From: Verrucomicrobia bacterium S94
GTDB taxonomy: Bacteria; Verrucomicrobiota; Kiritimatiellia; Kiritimatiellales; Pontiellaceae
NCBI GenBank assembly: GCA_004299845.1
Contig: CP036201.1
Span: forward strand, 3,782,001-3,846,000
DNA: 64,000 bases
Reading direction: 5' to 3'
In this document: positions 15,782 to 24,578 of the stretch, in pieces
Layout of the letters: each line of letters starts with the position of its first letter
Position numbering within the stretch: position 1 is the first letter of the stretch
Notes under the pieces: generated by a model
The model's database searches: none
The model's input: the letters and a program-made list of their open reading frames with translations, nothing else
Told to the model about the DNA's origin: nothing
Translations under genes and position numbers: made by a program

Positions 15782-16537
15782 ATGCAAATTTTTGATACGA
15801 TGCTGCTTTCGCTGCCGATTGCCGATGTCAGTTCCGCATTCTGGGACAGTACACTGCCGGGTAAAGCGATTACGATCCTGCTCTTTCTGGGCTCTGCGAT
15901 GGCCTGGACGATTATGTATACCAAGGGCGTGCAGTTGCGGATGGCCAGCCGGACTACGATCGTTTTTCTGGAGGCCTTCCGTGAAGGCAGGAATAATCCG
16001 ACCGCTCTGTATGCGCGGGAGGAGGAGTATCCTGCCACGCCGCTCAATGAAATTTATCTGGCCGGATGTATTGCTCTTGGCGATGAACTGGCTGCACGGG
16101 GGATTGACCCGGACGATGCGCTGATGGATGAAACCGCATCGGAGCTGCATCGGCGTCTGACCTTGAATCAGCTGGAAACGATCCGGGCCGTAGTGGATCG
16201 TCATGTGGCCGATGAAGCGCTGAAACTTGAGGAACAGATGGGGCTGCTGGCCACGGCCGTCAGTGCCGCGCCGTTTCTCGGGCTGCTCGGTACCGTCTGG
16301 GGGGTGATGGATGCCTTCAGCGGAATGGCGATTTCCGGTTCGGCGGCGCTTTCCGCAGTTGCTCCGGGTATTTCCGGCGCCCTGCTGACGACCATTGTCG
16401 GCCTTATTGTGGCGCTGCCTTCGATGGTGGGCTATAATATGCTGTCTTCGCATATCCGCCGGATTTCCGTGCAGATGGACAACTTTGCTCAGGAATTCAC
16501 CTCCGCCATTCAGAATACGTACGTGATTGAAGGGTGA
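15782..16537 (+). CDS. tolQ: TolQ/ExbB/MotA-family proton-channel subunit
   Basis: 251 residues, inner-membrane protein with three transmembrane helices, at about residues 28-45, 165-190 and 200-225. Together with TolR it uses the proton gradient to drive the Tol-Pal system, which draws in the outer membrane during division. The conserved core LGLLGTVWGVMDAFSGMA...ISGALLTTIVGLIVALPSMVGYN is the MotA/TolQ/ExbB domain. The start at 15782 has GAGGA 11 bases upstream; the longer frame to 15695 is not supported. It opens the tolQRAB-pal cluster. Confidence 0.92.
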   Translation: MQIFDTMLLSLPIADVSSAFWDSTLPGKAITILLFLGSAMAWTIMYTKGVQLRMASRTTIVFLEAFREGRNNPTALYAREEEYPATPLNEIYLAGCIALGDELAARGIDPDDALMDETASELHRRLTLNQLETIRAVVDRHVADEALKLEEQMGLLATAVSAAPFLGLLGTVWGVMDAFSGMAISGSAALSAVAPGISGALLTTIVGLIVALPSMVGYNMLSSHIRRISVQMDNFAQEFTSAIQNTYVIEG

Positions 16538-16605
16538 GGTATCAGGCGTAAGGCACAGGCATTCGAAAGGTGCTCAACTCTTAACCCGGAACTTAAAACA
16601 ACGCC

Positions 16606-17013
16606 ATGGCTCGAAGAACCAGTCTTGTGAATCTGAACCAGATCAGCGACATCAATATGACGCCGCTGATGGACCTGACGTTTATTCTGCTGATTACGTT
16701 TATTATTACGTTTCCGTTGATTGAACAGGGCATTACCATCAATCTGCCGAAGGGCAAAGCGGCGGATATGATGGAGACGCAGACGCGCTCCATCAGCCTG
16801 AATCTGCAGAAACAGCTCTATCTCGATGACGTACCGGTTTCTGAAGATGAGCTGCGTACACAGATGACCCGGATTGGGATCGATGATCCGAATACGACGA
16901 TTTACGTCCGGGCCGACCGGCAACTGCCCTACGGTGATGTGGTGGCCGTCATGAAAATTCTGCACGATGCGAATATCACAAAAATGGCGCTGGTGACGGA
17001 GGCAGAACAGTAG
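16606..17013 (+). CDS. tolR: TolR/ExbD-family protein
   Basis: 135 residues with a single N-terminal membrane helix (MTPLMDLTFILLITFIITFPL) and a periplasmic domain. The Asp in NMTPLMDLTFILL is the conserved proton-carrying residue of TolR/ExbD. The periplasmic part ends IYVRADRQLPYGDVVAVMKILHDANITKMALVTE, the usual YG.VV..M..... pattern. It follows tolQ by 68 bases and precedes the TolA/TonB gene by three. Confidence 0.93.
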   Translation: MARRTSLVNLNQISDINMTPLMDLTFILLITFIITFPLIEQGITINLPKGKAADMMETQTRSISLNLQKQLYLDDVPVSEDELRTQMTRIGIDDPNTTIYVRADRQLPYGDVVAVMKILHDANITKMALVTEAEQ

Positions 17014-17016
17014 GTA

Positions 17017-17799
17017 ATGAATCGGTTCCAGCGTAAAGTTGCACTGCGCGTTCTCGGCATCCACGTCGGTGTCATCCTGGGTTTGCTGCTGATCAGTTCG
17101 TTAAAGGGATGTTTCCGTCCGAAGGATAAACCGGAAATTGTGACATTTATCGAATTCGGCCAGGCCGCTCCACCGGTGGTCGTGGAGCAGGTGCAGGATA
17201 TGCCGGAACCTCCGCCGGAACCGGAGCCCGCCCCGGCGCCGGAACCAGAACCCGTTCCGACACCGCTTCCGGAGCCGGTGAAAAAAACAATTCCGGCACC
17301 GAAACCGAAAAAGGAGGTGCCGAAGCCGAAACCGAAGGAGCCGGAAAAGCCGAAATGGAAGCCGACTCCGGTGGACCAGATTAAAAAAGGCCGAAAAATT
17401 GAGCCCAAAGCGCCGCCGAAACCGGCGTTGAGCCAGAAGGATCTGGATCGGCTCAATAATGTGCTGTCTAAAGAGGCGTTGCCTTCATCTTCGGCAAAGC
17501 CGGTGGAGAATCCGGGGAATCCGAATGAAATTGCCGCTTATGATGCGGTGATTTACTCAGCATTTTATAACCGCTGGGACCGTTCGGGGCTTTCGCCCAC
17601 ATCCCGTCCTGCACAGGTGACGCTGTCGATTAACGCGGCCGGTCGAATTCTCACTTCACGGTTGAGTCAATCCAGCGGAGATTCTAAATTTGATGCAGCA
17701 GTGATGCTGGCGGTCCGGAGTGTTACCATGCTTCCACGGGTTCCGCCAAGAGGGTATGATCTGAATAATATTATCATTAATTTTTCTATTACAAACTGA
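17017..17799 (+). CDS. TolA/TonB-like periplasm-spanning protein
   Basis: 260 residues. An N-terminal signal-anchor helix (residues about 10-30) is followed by a long Pro-Glu and Pro-Lys region (EPPPEPEPAPAPEPEPVP, then KPKKEVPKPKPKEPEKPK) that can span the periplasm. A C-terminal TonB/TolA domain completes it (YNRWDRSGLSPTSRPAQVTLSINAAGRILTSRLSQSSGDSKFDAAVMLAVRSV). By sequence it is TonB-like; by position between tolR and tolB it fills the TolA role. The Pro-rich linker rather than a long coiled coil is a difference from the enterobacterial TolA. Confidence 0.85.
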   Translation: MNRFQRKVALRVLGIHVGVILGLLLISSLKGCFRPKDKPEIVTFIEFGQAAPPVVVEQVQDMPEPPPEPEPAPAPEPEPVPTPLPEPVKKTIPAPKPKKEVPKPKPKEPEKPKWKPTPVDQIKKGRKIEPKAPPKPALSQKDLDRLNNVLSKEALPSSSAKPVENPGNPNEIAAYDAVIYSAFYNRWDRSGLSPTSRPAQVTLSINAAGRILTSRLSQSSGDSKFDAAVMLAVRSVTMLPRVPPRGYDLNNIIINFSITN

Positions 17800-17823
17800 G
17801 TAATGATGTGTGAGGTTTCCTAA

Positions 17824-19011
17824 ATGAACAGACAGTGGTTTCTTACAGGATCAATAATTGCGGCCGGCAGTTCGGTGTTGGGGCAGCGGGTGATCGATAT
17901 CACCGGTACCGGGCAGGGTAAAATCCCCATCAGTCTGGCGGCCTATCGTACGGGAAGCGATGCGGCTTCGCGTGGATTTCTTGCGGTGCTTAAAGCCGAT
18001 CTGAACCGGTCGGGTTACTTCCGGGTTACGTCGAGCGGTGCCGCCGTGAGCGTGGTGGGGCAGGTGCGTGCGGGCAGTCAGATGAAGGCCGATGTGCAGG
18101 TGTATAAAGTGGCGGGCCGTCAGCGGATGCTGGGGAAGTCGTATAATGCTCCGGCGAACTCGTACCGTACGCTGGCCCATAAAGCGGCCGATGAAATCCT
18201 TTATGCGGTGACAGGGAAAAAGGGGATGGCATCGGCCAAGATTGCTCTGGTCGGCACCCATACCGGCCGGAAAGAGCTCTATATTGCGGATATCGATGGA
18301 AAAGGCCTGCGGCAGGTTACAAAAGACCGCAGTATTGTCGTGGCTCCGCGCTGGTCGCCGGATGGATCGGCTGTTATTTACACCTCGTATAAACGAGGCT
18401 ATCCGAATGTGTTCATGACGGGGCGTTCCCGGCCGATTTCAAAGCATCCGGGCCTGAATGCAATGGGTACGCTTTCTCCGGATGGCAGAACGCTGGCGGT
18501 GATTCTTTCCAAGGACGGGAATCCGGATCTTTATCTTAAAAGCATGCTCACAGGATTGACAAAACGGATTACCAGAACACGTCGCGGGAATGAAGCGAGC
18601 CCGTGCTGGTCGCCGGATGGGAATCATCTGGTGTATGTTTCCGACAGCAGTGGACGGCCGCATATTTATATTGTCTCCAGAAATGGAGGGACGCCGAAGC
18701 GGATATCGTCTTCGGGCACCGAAAACATTTCCCCGGACTGGGGGGAAAACGGATTGATTACGTGGTGCAGCCGGATCGGGGGGAAATACCGTATTGTCGT
18801 GGGTAATCCGGTGAAGCGTACGAGCCGGGTGCTGGAAACGGATTGGGCGGACTATGAGGATCCGCGATGGGCTCCGGACGGTCGGCATATTGTCTGTTCG
18901 CGTACTTCAGGCTACCGTTCCGGTATCTACCTCCTTGACACTCTGAAAGATTCTCCTGTAGCTTTGATATCAGGGTCGGGCGACTGGTATTCCCCCGCAG
19001 TGTCTCCATAA
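17824..19011 (+). CDS. tolB: TolB periplasmic beta-propeller protein
   Basis: 395 residues. The N-terminal TolB domain (IDITGTGQGKIPISLAAYRTGSD...) is followed by WD40-like/PD40 blades with the repeated (S)PDG motif: RWSPDGSAVIYTS, TLSPDGRTLAVILSKDGNPDLY, CWSPDGNHLVYVSDSSGRPHIYI, DPRWAPDGRHIVCSRTSG. TolB binds Pal in the periplasm. The signal peptide is short (about 22 residues, to SVLGQ). Position before pal is the normal order. Confidence 0.92.
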   Translation: MNRQWFLTGSIIAAGSSVLGQRVIDITGTGQGKIPISLAAYRTGSDAASRGFLAVLKADLNRSGYFRVTSSGAAVSVVGQVRAGSQMKADVQVYKVAGRQRMLGKSYNAPANSYRTLAHKAADEILYAVTGKKGMASAKIALVGTHTGRKELYIADIDGKGLRQVTKDRSIVVAPRWSPDGSAVIYTSYKRGYPNVFMTGRSRPISKHPGLNAMGTLSPDGRTLAVILSKDGNPDLYLKSMLTGLTKRITRTRRGNEASPCWSPDGNHLVYVSDSSGRPHIYIVSRNGGTPKRISSSGTENISPDWGENGLITWCSRIGGKYRIVVGNPVKRTSRVLETDWADYEDPRWAPDGRHIVCSRTSGYRSGIYLLDTLKDSPVALISGSGDWYSPAVSP

Positions 19012-19035
19012 TCTAGAAGCGGAGTTGATGGTATA

Positions 19036-19551
19036 ATGAAGAGTAAGTTTTTTAATCTGTTTGTATTTCTGGCGGTGGCCTGCACGCTGGCTTTTACCGG
19101 AGGATGCCGTTCCAACAATAACGAAGCGGAGCTCTATGGGTCTGATAATCTGTACGGCGATGCGCTGATGGGTGAATATGCCCTGAGTGATGTGGATGGC
19201 CTTCCGGCGGACGGGGATCGTTCGGTGGTTGATCCGGTTTATTTCGCCTACGACAGTTCGCAGGTTAATCCTGAAGAAGCCGGGAAGGTCGAGAAAGTGG
19301 CTGAACTGCTCAATAAAAACAAATGGCAGGGTGTCATTGTTGAAGGGCATACGGATGAGCGTGGAAGCCGGGAATACAACCTGGCGCTGGGCGAACGCCG
19401 GGCGCTGGCGGTTCGCGACTATCTGATCAGCCTCGGTGTTGATCCTTCTAAAATTCAGACGAAGAGTTACGGTGAAGAAATGCCCGATAACATGGGGCAC
19501 GATGAAAGTGCATGGCGCGCCAATCGCCGCGCCGTATTTGCGATGTATTAA
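19036..19551 (+). CDS. pal: Peptidoglycan-associated lipoprotein Pal
   Basis: 171 residues. The N-terminal lipoprotein signal has lipobox FTGGC (Cys at about residue 24). The C-terminal OmpA-like domain binds peptidoglycan: VYFAYDSSQVNPEEAGKVEKVAELLNKN, VEGHTDERGSREYNLALGERRALAVRDYLISLGVDPSKIQTKSYGEE. The HTDxRG...N..L...RA motif is intact. It closes the Tol-Pal cluster and is followed by a terminator. Confidence 0.95.
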   Translation: MKSKFFNLFVFLAVACTLAFTGGCRSNNNEAELYGSDNLYGDALMGEYALSDVDGLPADGDRSVVDPVYFAYDSSQVNPEEAGKVEKVAELLNKNKWQGVIVEGHTDERGSREYNLALGERRALAVRDYLISLGVDPSKIQTKSYGEEMPDNMGHDESAWRANRRAVFAMY

Positions 19552-19567
19552 CCCGGTATCCAGAAGC

Positions 19568-19597
19568 GGCGCCTCGATGGTTCGGGGCGCCTTTTTT
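19568..19597 (+). terminator. Intrinsic terminator after pal
   Basis: GGCGCC, a 12-base loop with a further CGA/TCG pairing, GGCGCC, then six T. Confidence 0.85.
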
Positions 19598-19601
19598 ATG
19601 T

Positions 19602-20870
19602 ATGCAGCTCTTCGTTCCAGTATTCGCGGCTCAGCTTGATCCTGTTTCCAGCATTCTCAGCGTGGTTGCGGCTGTTGCTGTATCTTTTATTACGATCACA
19701 CTGGTTGCCAGTTATTATCGTTTTCAGAGTATTGTTGCACAGGCCGAAGAACATGATCCGGAAGAGATCGGAACATCCGCCGAAGAGGTGCTCCGGGTTC
19801 AGCTTGCCCGGTATCTGGCAGGATGTGCCCGGCGTGGAACATCTTTTACTCTTGCACTGATCCGTGTGGCGGAATCAGGCATCACTGTCCGCATGGACTC
19901 CCCGATTATGTATTCGCTGAAAGATGCAGTACGGCGCGATGATGTGGCCTGTCTGTATGATCCGCAGACCGCTGTGCTGCTTCTGGAGTCGGAGCCTGAA
20001 GATGCCGAATCTATTCTGAATCGTATTATCAGCTATGTCGATGCGCACTGCACAGCGGTTTCGTCCGAGATTCTGCGTGTGGGGATGGCTTCCTATCCGG
20101 GGCATGGACTGAGTGGTAAAGAGCTGGTCGGTGTTGCCGTGAATGCTCTGGCTGAAGCAACTCTTGAAAATCCGGTTGTGCTTCCGGAAATTATCGATGA
20201 AGAGGCTGATGAGGAGGACGCGTCCGAAGTTGCGGTTCAGGCCAATGCTGAAGAGGTCTCCGGGGTTGATGATGAGCTGGCGGAATCACATTCCAAAGGC
20301 TGGAAAGAGCGACGCCGGAACGCCATACTGGACGAGTTGACCGGAGTCCTGAAGCCTTCGGCCATATCGGCTTATATGCAGCGCAGTATGAGCGAGTTTC
20401 GGCGGAAAAAGAAAAACGTGGCTCTTTTCTGTATCGGGCTCAACAATATGGACCACATTGCCCGTTTTCATGGAGAAAAGGCTGCGGACGACCTAATGGC
20501 CGGGGTCAGTAAGATCCTGCAGGAGCATCTGCGCGCGGACGACCTGATCGGCCGGCATGAGCGTTATGCCTATCTGGTTCTGGCGGCGTGTTCGCTGGAA
20601 GAGGCTGAGATTATCGGCAGCCGCATTACGAGACTGGTCCAGCAGTCCGAGTATGTTTCCGGACATAAAAAACTCAAGACCTCCATTACGCTCGGAGTGG
20701 CTACCTATCCTGAACACGGCCGCAACCTTCATCATCTCTATACGGCCGGACAGAAGGTCCTTGATTACAACCGGGCGAACGATATCCGCGCATATGCGGT
20801 TTACGATCCGGAAATTCATGATAAAGTTGCCGCCAGACCTATGAGGAATATTAAATCGGCTCAGGCCTGA
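19602..20870 (+). CDS. Membrane-anchored protein with two degenerate GGDEF-like domains
   Basis: 422 residues with one N-terminal membrane segment (SILSVVAAVAVSFITITLVA). The C-terminal domain has the GGDEF fold pattern: DELTGVLKPSAISAYM, VALFCIGLNNMDHIARFHGEKAADDLMAGVSKIL, RADDLIGRHERYAYLVLA, ITLGVATYPEHG. The signature GGDEF is replaced by GRHERY, so diguanylate cyclase activity is not expected. The middle part (FTLALIRVAESG, LKDAVRRDDVACLYDPQTAVLLLE, RVGMASYPGHGLSGKELVGVAVNALAEA) looks like a second, still more degenerate copy. It may act as a nucleotide sensor or scaffold. The start is uncertain since the terminator T run leaves no clear ribosome binding site. Confidence 0.65.
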   Translation: MQLFVPVFAAQLDPVSSILSVVAAVAVSFITITLVASYYRFQSIVAQAEEHDPEEIGTSAEEVLRVQLARYLAGCARRGTSFTLALIRVAESGITVRMDSPIMYSLKDAVRRDDVACLYDPQTAVLLLESEPEDAESILNRIISYVDAHCTAVSSEILRVGMASYPGHGLSGKELVGVAVNALAEATLENPVVLPEIIDEEADEEDASEVAVQANAEEVSGVDDELAESHSKGWKERRRNAILDELTGVLKPSAISAYMQRSMSEFRRKKKNVALFCIGLNNMDHIARFHGEKAADDLMAGVSKILQEHLRADDLIGRHERYAYLVLAACSLEEAEIIGSRITRLVQQSEYVSGHKKLKTSITLGVATYPEHGRNLHHLYTAGQKVLDYNRANDIRAYAVYDPEIHDKVAARPMRNIKSAQA

Positions 20871-20966
20871 CAGGGTGCTGAAGGTCGGACGTTCAACCGC
20901 CGGATTGGGCATTCGATTCCAGACAGAAAGCGTTGCGACCAATTTTCCGGCGAAGGAGGATGATTT

Positions 20967-21686
20967 ATGAAACTAGGCGTTAATATTGACCATGTTGCCA
21001 CCCTGCGCCAGGCGCGCGGAACCGTTTATCCCGATCCGCTGGATGCGGCCATTCATTGTGCCCGCGCCGGTGCGCACGGCATTACGGCCCATCTTCGCGA
21101 AGACCGCCGCCATATTCAGGACGATGATATCTATCGTCTGAAAGAGCTTCAGCCGCTGCCGCTCAATATGGAGATGGCCAATGTTGAATCGATTGTTGAG
21201 ATTGCTCTCAGTGTCAAACCGGCGGAAGTCTGCCTGGTTCCCGAAAAACGCCAGGAACTCACTACCGAGGGCGGCCTGGATGTGATTGGCCAATTTGAGC
21301 GCATGAAAGAAACGGTGACCTGCCTTACTGAAGCCGGAATTGAAGTCAGTATGTTTATTGATCCCGACATCGAAACCATTGTCGCGTGCAAGGATCTTGG
21401 TGCGCCGACGATTGAGCTGCACACGGGCGCCTATTGCGATGCCGAGCCGAATGAGCGGGCGGTGTTGATTGAACAGTTGATCAAAGCGGCCGACCACGCG
21501 CACGAGCTTGGATTGAAAGTCAATGCCGGCCACGGTATCACTATGGAAACGCTGGGCGGCATCCTCTGTATTCCGCATCTCGATACGCTCAACATCGGCC
21601 ACAGTATTATCTGCCGTTCGGTATTTCTCGGGCTGGAAGGTGCTGTCCGTGAAATGCTCACCGGCATACAGGATTATGAAGGCTGA
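20967..21686 (+). CDS. pdxJ: Pyridoxine 5'-phosphate synthase
   Basis: 239 residues, TIM-barrel enzyme that joins 1-deoxyxylulose 5-phosphate with 3-amino-1-hydroxyacetone phosphate to form pyridoxine phosphate. Clear family marks: MKLGVNIDHVATLRQARGT, GITAHLREDRRHIQD, LNMEMA, CLVPEKRQELTTEGGLDV, SMFIDPD, IELHTGAYCDA, LKVNAGHGI, LNIGHSIICRSVFLGL. The start has GAAGGAGGA upstream. It is followed 57 bases later by nnrD on the same strand. Confidence 0.97.
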   Translation: MKLGVNIDHVATLRQARGTVYPDPLDAAIHCARAGAHGITAHLREDRRHIQDDDIYRLKELQPLPLNMEMANVESIVEIALSVKPAEVCLVPEKRQELTTEGGLDVIGQFERMKETVTCLTEAGIEVSMFIDPDIETIVACKDLGAPTIELHTGAYCDAEPNERAVLIEQLIKAADHAHELGLKVNAGHGITMETLGGILCIPHLDTLNIGHSIICRSVFLGLEGAVREMLTGIQDYEG

Positions 21687-21743
21687 ACAGTAAAAAAACG
21701 TGGGCCGGAAAACAAACGGTTCATGATCACGCGGATCTCAACA

Positions 21744-23231
21744 ATGAAAATTGTCTCCTCAGAAGAAATGCGCGAGCTCGACCGGCGTACTATTGAAGCC
21801 GGGATTCCCGGCGAAGAACTGATGTATGCTGCCGGCGAAGGGCTCGCCGCTGCGATCAGAACGCTGGCCGGAAATCATCAGCTGGTTGATTCCCCTGTTC
21901 TTTTTGTTGCCGGTTCGGGCAATAACGGAGGCGATGCCTTTGTTGCAGCACTGCTGCTCTATGAGGATGGCTGGCCGGTGGAATGCTGGCTCGCGGCTTC
22001 TGAAAACAAGGTCAGGGGCGATGCTTTGATCTGGTTGAAAAAAATGAAAAAAGCCGGTGTTCCTTTTCAGACACTGGAAACATCCGATCATTGGAAAGCA
22101 GCTGCCGAAAGTGGAACTGATGCCGAAATTCTGGTGGACGGTCTGCTGGGCACCGGCATATCCGGTGCGCCGCGCGGTGTGATTGCGGATGCTGTTTCAT
22201 TTATCGATTCCCAGGCGGATCGTTCGCTGGTGGTGGCCATCGATATGCCTTCAGCGATGGCGGTACGCGCTGACCTGACCGTCACCATGGGACTTCCCAA
22301 AGTCGAAAGTATTGAGCCGGAACATCTCGACTGTGTCGGGAATATCGAGGTTGTTGATATAGGTATCCCGCCGGAGTTTATTGAAGAGACCGCCGGAGAT
22401 GGAGCCCGGGCCTTGATTCATCCCTCCGATTTAGCGGAACTGTTCCCACGGCGGCCGCGCGATACGCATAAAGGTTCTTATGGTCATGTACTTTGCATCG
22501 GCGGCAGTAAAGGATTCAGCGGGGCGATAACGATGGCCGCAAAAACGGCGGTGCATTCGGGAACCGGACTGGTGTCTGTGTTTGTGCCTGAAGCCATTCA
22601 TGCGCTGGTGGCGCCGGCGGTGCCGGAGGCGATGGTGCATTCGGGCATGCCGGAAAACGACTGGACCGCCATTCTTGCAGGATGCGGAATGGGGCGTTCC
22701 GCCACGACAAAGGAGCAGGTTTTACAGCTGCTTGAAACATCATCTGTTCCGGTGATTCTGGATGCGGATGCGATCACCGTCATGGCCGGTCAGACCGAAG
22801 CGCTGGCTTCGGCGGCATGTCCGCTTATTCTGACCCCGCATCCCGGAGAATTTGCCCGGCTGTTCGGCTTGAAAGTGGAAGACGTGCAGGATGATCGTTT
22901 CGGTATGGCGCGTATGGCAGCCGATCGGCTAGGAGCGACGGTTGTGCTCAAGGGAGCAGGAACGCTGGTGGCGTCTCCGGGAGTTCCGGCTGCTGTGAAT
23001 ATGACCGGTAATCCGGGAATGGCTTCAGGCGGTTCCGGTGATGTGCTGGCCGGGCTTATTGCCGGGCTGGCAGCGCAGAGCATTAATCCGTTCGAAGCGG
23101 CATGTGCCGGTGTGTGGCTTCATGGCAGAGCGGGGGATCTGGCCGCCGCTGAAAAGTCGCAGGCATCCATTGCCGCAACGGATATCATTGAAAAGCTGCC
23201 CGAAGCGTTTCGTGAAATTTCCTGTCGGTGA
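21744..23231 (+). CDS. nnrD: Bifunctional NAD(P)H-hydrate repair enzyme
   Basis: 495 residues. The N-terminal epimerase (YjeF-N; MKIVSSEEMRELDRRTIE, VLFVAGSGNNGGDAFVAALLL, LVDGLLGTGISG) is fused to the C-terminal ADP-dependent dehydratase (KGSYGHVLCIGGSKGFSGAITMAAKTAVHSGTGLVSVFVP, DADAITVMAG, LTPHPGEFARLFG, NPGMASGGSGDVLAGLIAGLAAQ). Together they restore hydrated NAD(P)H. Oddly, the epimerase's D(I/M)PSG-DADTG loop is shortened: VVAIDMPSAM runs directly into AVRADLTVTMGLPK, with about 14 residues missing. The start at 21744 matches the family; an ATG seven codons upstream is possible. Confidence 0.92.
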   Translation: MKIVSSEEMRELDRRTIEAGIPGEELMYAAGEGLAAAIRTLAGNHQLVDSPVLFVAGSGNNGGDAFVAALLLYEDGWPVECWLAASENKVRGDALIWLKKMKKAGVPFQTLETSDHWKAAAESGTDAEILVDGLLGTGISGAPRGVIADAVSFIDSQADRSLVVAIDMPSAMAVRADLTVTMGLPKVESIEPEHLDCVGNIEVVDIGIPPEFIEETAGDGARALIHPSDLAELFPRRPRDTHKGSYGHVLCIGGSKGFSGAITMAAKTAVHSGTGLVSVFVPEAIHALVAPAVPEAMVHSGMPENDWTAILAGCGMGRSATTKEQVLQLLETSSVPVILDADAITVMAGQTEALASAACPLILTPHPGEFARLFGLKVEDVQDDRFGMARMAADRLGATVVLKGAGTLVASPGVPAAVNMTGNPGMASGGSGDVLAGLIAGLAAQSINPFEAACAGVWLHGRAGDLAAAEKSQASIAATDIIEKLPEAFREISCR

Positions 23232-23264
23232 TTCCGAGGCTGTACATGCTGCGCTGAACTGCGG

Positions 23265-24563
23265 TTAATTGCACATGTTGGTCGGCTGATGCGTGGCCTG
23301 CAGTACGGTCTGCCAGAACCATCCTTTGGGATCAATGAATTTACGTTCACCGATCATGGAAATCGGGAGGTGCACGAGACGGCCGTGATGCATCCCGACA
23401 ATCATGTTGGTGCAGCCGGCCATGGCGGCATGAACCGCGTTGTTTCCGAGCTGCAGACAATACATCGAGTCGTTGGCGTTGGCCCGGCGGCTGCGGATGT
23501 TGTAGCTTGGATCAAAATATTTGACGTTTACTTCCTGTCCCCGGCTGGCGAAATAACTATTGATTTCATCCTTCAATAGCAGACCGATGTCTTTCAGTCG
23601 TTTATTACCTGATTTATCCGTCCCGTTGTCGGTTTCATTGAAAAGATACTGCCCGGCACCTTCGGCTACCACTACGACGGCGTGTTCCTTGCGTTTCAGC
23701 CGTTTTTCCAGAACTTCAAGAAAGCCGCCGGGGCCATGGAGGTCGAACTGCACTTCCGGAACGAGGCAGAAATTCACCGCGCTGTTGGCCAGCGCGGCCG
23801 AGGCGGCGATCCAGCCCGATTCGCGGCCCATCAGTTTAACGAGGCCGACGCCGTTTTTATAGGCCCGGGCTTCGTTGTGGGCATTGGTGATGATATCCCA
23901 CGTGGCCTCCACTGCGGTTTCGAAACCGAACGAGCGCTGAATCAGGCTGATGTCGTTATCGATGGTTTTGGGTATGCCGACGACGGCGATCGGAATATTG
24001 CGTTCTCTGAGTCTGTTAACAATATCGCGTGAGCCCCGCAGGGTGCCGTCGCCGCCGATCGTGAAGAGAATGTTCACTCCGTAGTGGACGAGCGTATTGA
24101 TAATTTCATCGTCATCCTGCCTGCCGCGGGATGATTTGAGAATGGTTCCGCCTTTCTCGTGGATCTCATCGGTGTTATCGGTCGTGAGCTCAATCGGGTA
24201 GTGGTAATACTTGGCCACGAGGCCTTCATAACCATATTTAAAACCGAGCACCCGTTTTACGCCGTAGCTTTCTTCACAGCAGAAGGTCAATGCGCGGATG
24301 ACATCGTTCAGTCCCGGGCAGAGGCCGCCGCAGGTTACAATGCCGACCGTGACTTCCGCCGGATTGAAAAACAGTTTTTCACGCGGACCTGCAAGTTCGA
24401 AGTATTCGATATCCGAAATGTGCTCAAGTCTGCCGAGCTCTTTGGTCCGATCATTGCAGGCAATCGCTTCTCCGCTGTAAAAGCGAATGATACTGTCTTT
24501 GAGCGGCGAATCGAAGGTGGCTTCGCCGAGGGTTTCCGCTTTGTGAATCTTCAGGTCGGCCAT
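23265..24563 (-). CDS. ATP-dependent 6-phosphofructokinase
   Basis: 432 residues, of the long (group II/X) phosphofructokinase type seen in spirochaetes, plants and many PVC bacteria. Motifs: VGIVTCGGLCPGLNDVIRAL for the N-terminal nucleotide site, GGDGTLRGS (Gly-Thr after GGD indicates ATP rather than pyrophosphate as donor), VGIPKTIDNDI with the catalytic Asp, and LMGRESGWIAA for substrate binding. It commits fructose 6-phosphate to glycolysis. It is convergent with nnrD (33 bases between stops) and lies downstream of pheS, about 15 bases apart on the same strand. Confidence 0.92.
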   Translation of the reverse strand: MADLKIHKAETLGEATFDSPLKDSIIRFYSGEAIACNDRTKELGRLEHISDIEYFELAGPREKLFFNPAEVTVGIVTCGGLCPGLNDVIRALTFCCEESYGVKRVLGFKYGYEGLVAKYYHYPIELTTDNTDEIHEKGGTILKSSRGRQDDDEIINTLVHYGVNILFTIGGDGTLRGSRDIVNRLRERNIPIAVVGIPKTIDNDISLIQRSFGFETAVEATWDIITNAHNEARAYKNGVGLVKLMGRESGWIAASAALANSAVNFCLVPEVQFDLHGPGGFLEVLEKRLKRKEHAVVVVAEGAGQYLFNETDNGTDKSGNKRLKDIGLLLKDEINSYFASRGQEVNVKYFDPSYNIRSRRANANDSMYCLQLGNNAVHAAMAGCTNMIVGMHHGRLVHLPISMIGERKFIDPKGWFWQTVLQATHQPTNMCN

Positions 24564-24578
24564 AAGGGGTGAACTCCG

